Origin: Caldilineaceae bacterium
Lineage (GTDB): Bacteria > Chloroflexota > Anaerolineae > Caldilineales > Caldilineaceae
Direction: 5' to 3'
NCBI GenBank assembly: GCA_020634755.1
Contig: JACKBC010000045.1
Location: 1 to 54,958, forward strand
DNA: 54,958 bases
Part shown: positions 25,436-33,295 of the stretch, in pieces
Layout of the letters: every line of letters starts with the position of its first letter
Numbering within the stretch: position 1 is the stretch's first letter
Translations under genes and position numbers: made by a program
The notes under the pieces: model-generated
The model's input: the letters and a program-made list of their open reading frames with translations, nothing else
What the model was told of the DNA's origin: nothing
Database searches by the model: none

Positions 25436-25794
25436 ATGTTAGATGTACTCTTTCGCGCCCAGAATACGTATATGCTTTAGGGGATTCTTTGGACGCGTTA
25501 TGCTTTGATGTACAATAGAGGACGTTTGACCTGCTGCAAAGCGCTGCGGCAGGTGTAATGTAGAATATCACAACCTTTGCATGCTGCCGAAAACAGCACA
25601 TAATGGTACTGAGAATTGGCGGCAAATTAGCGATGGCATTTACACAACTTATGGAGCGCCAATGGATTAGGCGGCGCCAGTCGGTCGCCACGGGAAGCAT
25701 ACGGGAAGCATATAGTGCTCACCAAGCGATTTTTACTCGGAGCTTGCGTAAGTTTTAATTTTGCCTAAGTCCTCCGCCCTAGTTGTCTGGCTGC

Positions 25795-25850
25795 TTAATT
25801 TTTAGAAATCCCGTGTGACTTTTGCTCGAGTTGTGATTTCTAAAAATTAA
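25795..25850. repeat. 16-bp perfect inverted repeat
   Basis: TTAATTTTTAGAAATC (25795-25810) and its exact complement GATTTCTAAAAATTAA (25835-25850) flank a 24-nt loop. It lies in the upstream region of the FG-GAP-like gene and has no coding role. Small ORFs in 25291-26058 overlap this and C2 and are not supported. Confidence 0.75.
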
Positions 25851-26058
25851 ATGTTCGCGGCACTAGATTTATAGACACCAGGGAAACGGAACTTCTACAG
25901 ACTGTACAAACGTTAATGGTAAAATCCCAATTACAATCAGCATTCAACAACCAGCAGCGCATTGAACAGGTTTGGCGCCAGGTGGAAAAAGGAGACCATA
26001 CGCCAAAGCCATGCAAAACCTTTGCCCCAAACGCGCTCAGTTGACAAGGAGAAACAAT

Positions 26059-28239
26059 ATGTCCTACCATTTTGCCCGAATTTTTCACCCCCAAGCCAGA
26101 ACCAGTGGTTTCAAAATATTGACCATGCTGGTGACTTCTGCGCTGGTCCTTGCGCTGCTGCCTTCCGTGGCGGCGCCGCAGACAAAAGTACAGGCGCAAA
26201 CCATCGACGATGAAATTGTTTACATCGATGGCGCCGGCGTGATCCGCGTGTTGGATACAAATCAGGCCGGCACCAAGCTGATCCAATGGTTTAGCGATGA
26301 AGATGGTTTTTATGATTTCGCGTTGGGGGATGTAAATAACGACGGCGACCAGGAAATTATTGGCATTAAGGGTACGGGGGCGGCAGGGAAGCTCGTGGTC
26401 TACGATCCAGTAGTCAATTCGCCCGCCATCCCGCCCAGCGGAAAGATCAATGATGTGCCTTGGGCCAAGCTATATGAGCGCACCATTGGGGCAACCCCGG
26501 TGATTGTGGGCGCTGGCGATCTGGACAACAACATTCCTGGTGACGAGATTATCTATGGCTTTGAAACTGGCACCTATTCATCGGCCATTACGGTAATTAA
26601 GGGCGACAGCTTGACGCCCGATGGCCGCGGCTGGCTCGAGCACATCCCGCGCGTCGATTTTGAGAACAATTGGGACTTTGTAGATGTGGGACAGATTGAT
26701 GGCTCATCCACAGACGAAGTGATCCTGATTGATGACGATGCCGTGCTCAACCAGAACCGCAGCCGCCTTTCTGCCTATCGGTTGAATGACGGCGGTCTGG
26801 CCAATAATTCCCCATTTTTCTCCAATTCCAGCTCTAATAACGAATGGCGTCGTGTGGCCATTGGGGATGTTGTGCCCGGTGGCAATAATGAAGTGGTGGC
26901 GATTCGCAACACCAGTTCCACAGGGCCGTCTAATATCCTAATCTTCAAATATAGCTCCAGCGCGGGGCTGGCTGAAGATGACGGCGACGCCATCTTTATT
27001 AATCCGTCACCGCGCGATGTGTTTCTGGCCAATATTAATGGTGAAGTGAATGGCGTGAGTGACAAAGAGATTTTCCTGTTGCGCAGCGTTAGAAACAATG
27101 CGGCCGCTATCCGCCTGGCCGTGATCAACCGCGGGAACGATAGCATCGATAAAAGCAAAATTGAGCAGGCGCTGGATTCCGATAATCGTTGGAAGAATGG
27201 CGCCGGCGGTGACGTAGATGGGGACGGGCGCGATGAAATAATCCTTATGGCGGCGGGCCAGATTCGAGTGTACAATGACCCCATCGGCAATATGAGCAAT
27301 ACCTTGGAAAACGTGGTGGGCACCAATGACCGCAGCCTAAAAGTGGGTGATTTGGATCGCAATGGCTTTACGTCTGGCATTGAATTGCAAGCGACCGTTA
27401 CCGGTTTGGAAAATGGCATTGCCGCCGGCAGTAGCGGCACCGTGTTTGTAGCGCTTACGGGTGGCGGCCAGAATGTGGCCTTTAATGCCCAGCTGATCAA
27501 TCCGCCCGCTTGGGCCGGACCGCTCAGTCAAGCTGGAGGACTGACGCCCTTTACGCTTTCCATACCCATTGATGCCTCGACTCTGTTGCCCGGCACGTAC
27601 AATATAAATTTGCGCATTACCAGTGGGAATTCCGAGGTAATCAACAACCCGTTTAGCGTGCCGATTAGCATAGAGGTAAAACCGGCCACCATTGCCATTA
27701 CACCTGCCATAGCGGCATTTGTCTATAAACCTGCCGAAGGCGCATCCACCTGTACGCCTGACAACCAGGATGTTGTGCTCAATGTGGATGGTACTGAAGG
27801 GCTCAACTATACGGCGGTGGTTGTGGATGTGCCCACGGCAGATACGGCGCGCCAGTCTTTACAAGGCGGCATCAGCGGTAAGCTGCGTGAGGATGGCGTG
27901 CTGGAACTGCACGACAATTTTGGCAACAGCGCTGAGCTGGATACGGCGTCCAAGGTGGAGGTAACGGCAAGCGGTATTGACGTGGATTGGCCATCCAGCG
28001 TGGATTGGATTACAGCCACTTCTACATCTGGCGCCATTGTGCCGAATGAACAGCTGGTTGTATCGCTGGACGCCGCCAATTTGGATGCGAGTATTAACGA
28101 CCAGCAGGTGATGATGATCATCATTGCGGATGCCCGCGCCGGGGCGGCGCCGGAGAATGTGCGTTTTGTGCCGGTTCGCTATCTGTGTACAAATGCGCCG
28201 GTCTCACTGATTGTGCATCTGCCTGTGGTCAGAAATTAG
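26059..28239 (+). CDS. Secreted FG-GAP/VCBS-like repeat protein
   Basis: 726-aa exported protein. An N-terminal signal with hydrophobic TMLVTSALVLALLPSVA precedes a likely cleavage near VQAQT. Residues 50-430 hold FG-GAP-like repeats with calcium-type Asp motifs: DVNNDGDQEIIGI, DLDNNIPGDEIIYGF, QIDGSSTDEVILI, VVPGGNNEVVAI, GDVDGDGRDEIILMA and GDLDRNGF, consistent with a beta-propeller. The C-terminal 280 residues are beta-rich, with ITSGNSEVINNPFSVPISIEV resembling a BACON/immunoglobulin-like cell-surface module. There is no LPXTG or membrane anchor. Start 26059 is chosen for AAGGAGAAACAAT; 29 upstream codons are unlikely. A perfect 23-bp hairpin follows. Ligand unknown. Confidence 0.8.
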   Translation: MSYHFARIFHPQARTSGFKILTMLVTSALVLALLPSVAAPQTKVQAQTIDDEIVYIDGAGVIRVLDTNQAGTKLIQWFSDEDGFYDFALGDVNNDGDQEIIGIKGTGAAGKLVVYDPVVNSPAIPPSGKINDVPWAKLYERTIGATPVIVGAGDLDNNIPGDEIIYGFETGTYSSAITVIKGDSLTPDGRGWLEHIPRVDFENNWDFVDVGQIDGSSTDEVILIDDDAVLNQNRSRLSAYRLNDGGLANNSPFFSNSSSNNEWRRVAIGDVVPGGNNEVVAIRNTSSTGPSNILIFKYSSSAGLAEDDGDAIFINPSPRDVFLANINGEVNGVSDKEIFLLRSVRNNAAAIRLAVINRGNDSIDKSKIEQALDSDNRWKNGAGGDVDGDGRDEIILMAAGQIRVYNDPIGNMSNTLENVVGTNDRSLKVGDLDRNGFTSGIELQATVTGLENGIAAGSSGTVFVALTGGGQNVAFNAQLINPPAWAGPLSQAGGLTPFTLSIPIDASTLLPGTYNINLRITSGNSEVINNPFSVPISIEVKPATIAITPAIAAFVYKPAEGASTCTPDNQDVVLNVDGTEGLNYTAVVVDVPTADTARQSLQGGISGKLREDGVLELHDNFGNSAELDTASKVEVTASGIDVDWPSSVDWITATSTSGAIVPNEQLVVSLDAANLDASINDQQVMMIIIADARAGAAPENVRFVPVRYLCTNAPVSLIVHLPVVRN

Positions 28240-28253
28240 GCAGAGTGAATGTG

Positions 28254-28304
28254 TTTTTAATGCTATATAGTCCAGCCATCAGCTGGACTATATAGCATTA
28301 AAAA
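28254..28304. terminator. Perfect 23-bp hairpin after the FG-GAP-like gene
   Basis: 28254-28276 is the exact complement of 28282-28304 with a 5-nt loop. The left arm begins with five T and the right arm ends with five A, so it reads mainly as a terminator for minus-strand transcripts and as a strong hairpin for the plus strand. It starts 14 nt past the stop codon. The remainder of 28305-28535 holds nothing I recognise. Confidence 0.7.
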
Positions 28305-28529
28305 CTTGTAAAAGGAAGCCGTGGTGGGGTTACTGAGGAATGGTGACACCTTGATTTGTATGCGAAATGGATAAAAGGTTTGACTACCACGGACTGAGAT
28401 AGTAAGATTGCCTAGTGACTCAAGGGCTGAATCGCAGGGCTTAGCTCTCTTGATATTTCACAAGCGCAACACAAAACTTGTGTTGCATTTTGTTAGTGTT
28501 TTGTTCCACTAATCTTAAACAAAATAGCC

Positions 28530-28535
28530 TATAAT
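28530..28535 (+). promoter_or_regulatory. Candidate -10 box TATAAT before D2
   Basis: A consensus TATAAT directly abuts the left arm of D2. A -35 is not clear (TTGTTC lies 23 nt upstream). If real, transcription would begin inside the D2 left arm. Confidence 0.35.
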
Positions 28536-28619
28536 CAGTAGATCGCAATCGCCAGAGATAGCGTTGGATTCAACTGTCGGGACCGACGCCTATATCGCCA
28601 ACACCGTTGCGGTGTACTG
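28536..28619 (+). repeat. Family D 84-bp imperfect palindrome, copy D2
   Basis: The outer arms are identical to D1's (CAGTAGATCGCAA/TTGCGGTGTACTG). The central hairpin is GCGTTGG pairing with CCGACGC (one G-U). It ends 32 nt before the CDP-alcohol phosphatidyltransferase start codon. Confidence 0.8.
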
Positions 28620-28651
28620 ATGATCCATAGTATGATCACAGGAAATCATCG

Positions 28652-29257
28652 ATGCTCAATAAGTATGCGCGGTGGATATTTGCCGAACCAATAGCGCGAT
28701 TAGCAGCTCTTTTGCATCGCTCCAACATTTCACCCAATACAGTGACGCTGACCGGCTTTGCGCTCACCATTCTCTCTTCGCTGATCATCGGGGCCGGTTA
28801 CTTTGTGTGGGGTGGCTTGGTGCTTTGGGTAGCTGCATTATCGGATATGCTGGACGGGGTGCTGGCGCGGCTGAGCAAGCCCAGCACATTTGGCGCGTTC
28901 TTGGATAGTACGCTAGACCGCTACTCAGAAAGCGCCACCTTTTTGGCCTTAGCCTATTATTATACGACCCAGCCACAGCAGCGCACCGAATTGATATTGA
29001 TTTTCTTTATTTTGGTGGGTTCCTTTATGGTCAGCTATACGCGGGCGCGCGCCGAAGGGCTTAATATTGAGTGCAAGGTGGGGTGGCTACAGCGGCCGGA
29101 ACGGATCGTTTTGGTTATCTTGGGGCTACTCTCGGGCTGGATGCTGCCCATTCTGTGGGTGCTGGCCATTTTTACCAATTTTACCGCTTTCCAACGTATT
29201 TATGAGGTCTATTCGCGTACGAGTCAACTGTCAGCCGATCGCAACGGCAAGACATAG
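28652..29257 (+). CDS. CDP-alcohol phosphatidyltransferase family protein
   Basis: 201-aa integral membrane enzyme that transfers a phosphatidyl group from CDP-diacylglycerol to an alcohol. The family signature D-x2-DG-x2-AR-x8-G-x3-D-x3-D is exact in DMLDGVLARLSKPSTFGAFL followed by DSTLD (residues 65-89). Helices include TGFALTILSSLIIGAGYF, WGGLVLWVAALS, ILIFFILVGSFMVSY, VILGLLSGWML and VLAIFTNFTAF. The acceptor (glycerol phosphate, inositol phosphate or other) cannot be told. The last residues (about SADRNGKT) and the stop codon come from family D element D3, suggesting the original C-terminus was replaced. D2 lies just upstream. Confidence 0.88.
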   Translation: MLNKYARWIFAEPIARLAALLHRSNISPNTVTLTGFALTILSSLIIGAGYFVWGGLVLWVAALSDMLDGVLARLSKPSTFGAFLDSTLDRYSESATFLALAYYYTTQPQQRTELILIFFILVGSFMVSYTRARAEGLNIECKVGWLQRPERIVLVILGLLSGWMLPILWVLAIFTNFTAFQRIYEVYSRTSQLSADRNGKT

Positions 29258-29314
29258 GGCCGGATTTCCCAATCGAGACCGACGCCTGAAGCGCCCACAC
29301 CGTTGCGTGTACTG
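29232..29314 (+). repeat. Family D imperfect palindrome, copy D3, overlapping a gene end
   Basis: CAGCCGATCGCAA and TTGCGTGTACTG are the outer arms, with CCGG...CCGACGCC in the centre. It begins inside the phosphatidyltransferase ORF and supplies its stop codon (TAG, 29255-29257). It is missing one base of the right arm relative to D1 and D2. Confidence 0.75.
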
Positions 29315-29357
29315 ACTAGTTGCAAAGATACTACCAGGATAATGCGCGCGTACGCAC

Positions 29358-29454
29358 AGGGCCACTGAGTTAGCGCAAAGTGCGTTGCACAGCGTCTACC
29401 ACGTTCGAGCTTGGCGTCGAGATGTACGCCGTGCGTCGCACCGGAAGTGGCCCT
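29358..29454. repeat. Family A-related palindromic element, copy A4
   Basis: AGGGCCACT (29358-29366) pairs with AGTGGCCCT (29446-29454). Inside are GTGCGTTGCAC and GTGCGTCGCAC near the two ends. The middle GTCTACCACGTTCGAGC is the reverse of a segment in A3 and is also found in A5. The gap 29258-29685 otherwise shows no gene. Confidence 0.6.
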
Positions 29455-29685
29455 GGCTCAGCCTTAACTTAATGGCCGTGACGCTTATGTAGCGCCAGTG
29501 AGTTGCCATAAGAGCGGTATGTTCATAAATAAGCTGCAATACCTAAATCTTGATTTTGAGAGTATTACGCTACGCTATATCAACGATGCCCATGTCATAC
29601 AAAAATTACCCGTAATCTTTTGATGTTTTTTTCGTCATCAATTGTAGACAAAGGGCCAACTGCACCGGAACTTTACTGAGAGGCC

Positions 29686-30246
29686 ATGTTGTTGACCGAA
29701 GCCACCGAAGAAGTTCTGCTCTCTGCCGCCATGAACTTGGATGAACGGGCATTGAGCGAACTTTATGATCGGTACGAGGCCAAAATTTATAGCTATATCT
29801 ATCGCCGTACGGGCCAGCAGCCGCTTGCCGAAGACTTGACTGCGCAAGTTTTTCTCAAGATGCTAGAGGCGCTGCATGGCGGCAAAGCCTGGCATAGTTC
29901 ATTTTCTGGCTGGCTATATCGCATTGCCCATAATTTGGTCATCGACCACTATCGGCGGCGCGATCGGGATCAGCAGGTGGCCATTGATGATGCACCGGTG
30001 CTCATTGCCGGCAACGACAATCCCGTGCGGGTGGCAGAGCAGCATCTGGAGACAGATAAATTGCGCTCAGCCATTAGCCGGTTAACCGATGAGCAAGGCG
30101 AAGTGGTCTGTCTGCGCTTTTTAGAAGGCTACAGCATCAATGAGGTGGCGAATATGATGGACAAAACCGAGGGAGCCATTAAAGCGCTGCAATATCGTGC
30201 TGTTGCAACATTACGCCAATTGCTCGAAAATGAGCAGTTGATGTAG
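29686..30246 (+). CDS. ECF-type RNA polymerase sigma factor
   Basis: 186-aa sigma-70 family factor with only regions 2 and 4. Region 2 spans about residues 17-85: DERALSELYDRYEAKIYSYI, AEDLTAQVFLKMLEAL, then FSGWLYRIAHNLVIDHYRRR for -10 recognition. Region 4 (about 125-182) has LRSAISRLTDEQGEVVCLRF followed by EGYSINEVANMMDKTEGAIK, the helix-turn-helix for the -35. GAGAGG precedes the ATG. The downstream gene encodes a DUF5667-type membrane protein, a common partner of such factors in this phylum and a likely anti-sigma or regulated product. A 352-bp gap with repeats C3 and D4 separates them. Confidence 0.93.
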   Translation: MLLTEATEEVLLSAAMNLDERALSELYDRYEAKIYSYIYRRTGQQPLAEDLTAQVFLKMLEALHGGKAWHSSFSGWLYRIAHNLVIDHYRRRDRDQQVAIDDAPVLIAGNDNPVRVAEQHLETDKLRSAISRLTDEQGEVVCLRFLEGYSINEVANMMDKTEGAIKALQYRAVATLRQLLENEQLM

Positions 30247-30260
30247 CAACACGAGTACCC

Positions 30261-30352
30261 TATACTGCATACTGCGGCTGAGGTGAAAATCGACATTTTT
30301 ATAAAATGTCACCCTGGAACGGGATTTTAACTTTCATCCTAAGCTGAGTATT
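30261..30352. repeat. Family C palindromic element, copy C3 (diverged)
   Basis: TATACTGC at the left and CTGAGTAT at the right match the other C ends. The inner arms GTGAAAATCGACATTTT and AAAATGTCACC form a different, partly compensating hairpin. It begins 14 nt after the sigma factor stop codon. Confidence 0.6.
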
Positions 30353-30454
30353 TATTACATGGCGTATATGCGCCATTTGAGTAGGACGTCAGTGAGATTT
30401 ACGATTGGAGATTGCGACATATGCTCTTTGATGAGCTTTCTCGTAGAACCATAT

Positions 30455-30538
30455 AAGTAGATCGCAATGGCGAGAAATGAAATCGGTTTTTCCATTTGAA
30501 GCCGATATCTATATCGCCAAAACGATTGCGATGTGCTG
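30455..30538 (+). repeat. Family D imperfect palindrome, copy D4
   Basis: AGTAGATCGCAA pairs with TTGCGATGTGCT. The central arms are ATCGG and CCGAT, and TGGCGA pairs with TCGCCA. Sequence differs from D1-D3 at many sites, yet pairing is kept (ATCGCAA/TTGCGAT here, against a G-U pair in D1 and D2). It ends 60 nt before the LysM protein start. Confidence 0.75.
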
Positions 30539-30598
30539 ATTATCGTAAACGATCTCGCACATGAAGTAGTTTCAAAGGGAGAAATTCGGAGCGACCGA

Positions 30599-32734
30599 AT
30601 GGATAGTTTTGATCAGTTGGACAATATAGGTCCCGAAGACTATCTGGACAAGGCCATTGAGCGCCTTGATGCCGGAGAGCCGCTTGATGCTATCCTTTCT
30701 TCGTACCCGGCGGGCGTTCGAGGCGAACTGAGAGACATGCTGGAGGTGGTGGATGCCGTTCAATATACGGCTTCGACGCCACCCCCACCCATGTCTGCTT
30801 CGCGGCGGTCGGCAGCCAAGGCACAATTTCTGGCTGCCGCGGCCGACATGCGCACGCAAAGCCATACCCCTACATCGGTAAACTCATCCAATCACTCTTC
30901 CAGTCAGGCAGGCGGACAGTCCTATCAAGACGCTGACCTGAGTGGTGTTGCCCACCATAACCATGCTGTTCAGCACAATATGGCGCGGCAACAGAACGTC
31001 GAACATTACAGTGGCAAGCCCCAATTGGCGGGTACAGATGGAGTTAGCCAAGCAACACGCCCAGGTTTTTGGGCCAATTTAACACAGGATATTAACGCTG
31101 GATTCCAGAGCCTTTTTGGCGCCGGTTCAATGCGCTTGGCGCCCATCGCCACGCTTGTGGTGGTTATGCTGTTAGGCTCGATCAGCGTATTTAACGTGGC
31201 CTGGTCGATCCCAGGCGATTTGACCTATCCGATTAAAGAATGGTCGCGACGCGTGGGGCTGCAGCTCGTGCCCGAAAGCGAGCGCGAGGCGATTCGTGAA
31301 GCACAGGACAAAGTACGCGCCCAGGAATTGGCGCAAGCCATTGCAAAAGCCGACCGCAATTCTATTGTAATTACCGAAACGGTGACCGAGATTTTCCGCG
31401 GTCAGAATAGCGGTAATGACCTGCTCACGTTTGGCTCCGTGGTCGTGATGCCGCGCTATCAGCCAGACGCCAATGTCAATACAGTGTTCTTGCCCATGCA
31501 GATTGTGGGTGAATTGGCGCCGGGCGCTGAGGTGGAGCTAACCTATCAGATTATGCCTGGCCAGCAGGGGCAGCCCGGTATTGTACAAGGTATTACCGTC
31601 CAAGTTGTGGCGCCGCCTCCCATCGCCGTGACTGCACCGACCAGTACGACGGCGCCCACGGCGACCGAGCCACCGCCGGCCACCGTGTGTCGCGTTTCGC
31701 CTCCGGCTGGGTGGACCCAGTATGTGGTGAATGCCAATGACACACTGGGCGCTCTTGCCATCAGCCATAGCGTATCGACGCGCTATTTGGCCCAAGTCAA
31801 CTGTTTGGCGTCCGCTAACAGCATTCAGACCGGCATGGCGATTTTTGTGCCTGGCGTGCAGGCGCAGCCGGCGGTTGCCACCAGCGTACCTGTGAATACG
31901 CCCGCCAATGCGGGGGTGGACACGCTGCCCATTACGGTCACGGCTCCGCTGACAGTGACCGCAGTGAGCCCCGGTGCTGGGGAAACGATGGTTACACCCA
32001 CTAGCACCGTCGTTGTCACCGGTACGCCTTTGCCCGCTGTAACAGCTGTTCCAACCAGCCCGGTGGCGAGTACGCCCGTGAGCGGCACACAGCCCACGGT
32101 GGCGCCCACGCAAGTGACTACGGGAACGGTAGCTCCAACAGCGGAACCAGCTGGTTCTGAAGCAACGCCCGCGGCGGCCACGGAAACTCCACCGGATACG
32201 CCGACTCTTTCGGGATCGCCGCCGTTAGCCTCACCCACCGGGGAGACACCGACACCGGCCACGGAAGCGACTATTGAACCGTCGGCACTACCGCCGGAAA
32301 CGGCCACGCCAGAACCTCAAACGCCAGTGGATCAAACTCCCGCTGCCGACGAAACGCCAGTCACCGAAAACGGCGGTGACGGGACGGCCGCGTCTGGCGA
32401 AACGCCTGTTGATGGCAGCAGCGGCGAAACTGCCACGCCTGAAATTGTGCCCAATGTAACACCGGTTGTGATTACGCAGTCGCCCACTTCTACACCCACA
32501 GAAGTGGCTACCGTGGCCTTGCCTGCCACACAGGTTCCGACCGAAGCGCCCACAACGGCAGCAGTACCTACAGAACCAGTTCTGCCGCCTACCGATACGG
32601 CCGTCCCGCCAACACCGGCGCCACCCACACCAGTCCCGCCGACGCCTGTCCCACCGACCCCTATACCGCCTACACCGGTCCCGCCAACGCCTGTGCCGCC
32701 AGTTGAGCAGCCACCGGCAGATTCTGGCGCGTAG
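30599..32734 (+). CDS. DUF5667-like membrane protein with LysM domain and Thr/Pro-rich tail (probable anti-sigma factor)
   Basis: 711-aa protein. Residues 1-60 form a helical segment (YLDKAIERLDAGEPLDAILS) typical of cytoplasmic anti-sigma-like N-termini in this phylum. A single membrane helix lies near 178-200 (LAPIATLVVVMLLGSISVF), followed by the DUF5667-like IPGDLTYPIKEWSRRVGLQL. Next comes a beta domain with FRGQNSGNDLLTFGSVVVMP, then a LysM module (about 371-414, YVVNANDTLGALA to GMAIFVPG) for peptidoglycan or chitin-like glycans. The last 295 residues are Thr/Pro/Ala/Val-rich and end in PPTPVPPTP pentad repeats. The start at 30599 follows GGAG. It is downstream of the ECF sigma gene, suggesting the protein senses the wall and holds that sigma factor. 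Function is inferred. Confidence 0.8.
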   Translation: MDSFDQLDNIGPEDYLDKAIERLDAGEPLDAILSSYPAGVRGELRDMLEVVDAVQYTASTPPPPMSASRRSAAKAQFLAAAADMRTQSHTPTSVNSSNHSSSQAGGQSYQDADLSGVAHHNHAVQHNMARQQNVEHYSGKPQLAGTDGVSQATRPGFWANLTQDINAGFQSLFGAGSMRLAPIATLVVVMLLGSISVFNVAWSIPGDLTYPIKEWSRRVGLQLVPESEREAIREAQDKVRAQELAQAIAKADRNSIVITETVTEIFRGQNSGNDLLTFGSVVVMPRYQPDANVNTVFLPMQIVGELAPGAEVELTYQIMPGQQGQPGIVQGITVQVVAPPPIAVTAPTSTTAPTATEPPPATVCRVSPPAGWTQYVVNANDTLGALAISHSVSTRYLAQVNCLASANSIQTGMAIFVPGVQAQPAVATSVPVNTPANAGVDTLPITVTAPLTVTAVSPGAGETMVTPTSTVVVTGTPLPAVTAVPTSPVASTPVSGTQPTVAPTQVTTGTVAPTAEPAGSEATPAAATETPPDTPTLSGSPPLASPTGETPTPATEATIEPSALPPETATPEPQTPVDQTPAADETPVTENGGDGTAASGETPVDGSSGETATPEIVPNVTPVVITQSPTSTPTEVATVALPATQVPTEAPTTAAVPTEPVLPPTDTAVPPTPAPPTPVPPTPVPPTPIPPTPVPPTPVPPVEQPPADSGA

Positions 32735-32762
32735 ACAAATGGTGGCGCGGCCAACATCATAA

Positions 32763-32848
32763 CTTATGTTACGCAAGCCTGGCGGAAAGGCGGCTCGCTG
32801 ACGTTCCTGTTTCTCTCTAGCAGACTGGCTGTCGCTGCGTAACGTGAG
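32763..32848. repeat. Family B palindromic element, copy B3 (inverted)
   Basis: Reverse complement of B1 and B2: it begins CTTATGTTACGCAAGCC and ends GCTGCGTAACGTGAG. It starts 29 nt after the LysM protein stop codon. Confidence 0.8.
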
Positions 32849-32908
32849 ATCGTAATCAGAACTTCCCAGCGGCAGCTGACTGTGAGATGCGTTGCCCATA
32901 CGGTAGCC

Positions 32909-32977
32909 GAGAGCGCATCGCACGGGGTCTACCACATGGGGAACTTATCGTTGGGATGTTCGCCGTGCGTCGCTCTC
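32909..32977. repeat. Family A-related palindromic element, copy A5
   Basis: GAGAGCG and CGCTCTC are the outer arms. Inside, GTCTACCAC and GATGTTCGCCGTGCGTCGC closely match A4. The gene-free region 32735-33295 otherwise has an AT-rich leader to ffh with no firm promoter call. Confidence 0.6.
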
Positions 32978-33295
32978 CACGCGGGCTGCAAATACGCCAG
33001 GCTTGCGAAAGTCCTAATTATATCATTTGGCTCTGTAAAACCCATGAATAATTACTCCTTTCCAACGTAGAATTGTCAATTGTTCATTGCTTTTACCAGC
33101 GCCGTTGGTATTATGTAATAATCATTGTTTAACTTCCACAATTATTTGACCCGAACCCATACTTCAAGTAGAATAAAGCGTTATTTGGGTCTATTTAACG
33201 CGCCCGTTGAATCTTGACCTGGATTGATAAATTGTCTGAAAATTTTGTGGCGCAGATTGTGTTGTGTTGGATATTGTATCCGTTGAGCAATTATT

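Noticed and set aside
25416..25700. 94-codon minus-strand ORF upstream of mdh
   Set aside because: It starts within the intergenic region, overlaps repeat C2, and shows no family features.
25840..26286. 148-codon minus-strand ORF
   Set aside because: It overlaps the start of the secreted FG-GAP-like protein, whose signal peptide and ribosome site are convincing.
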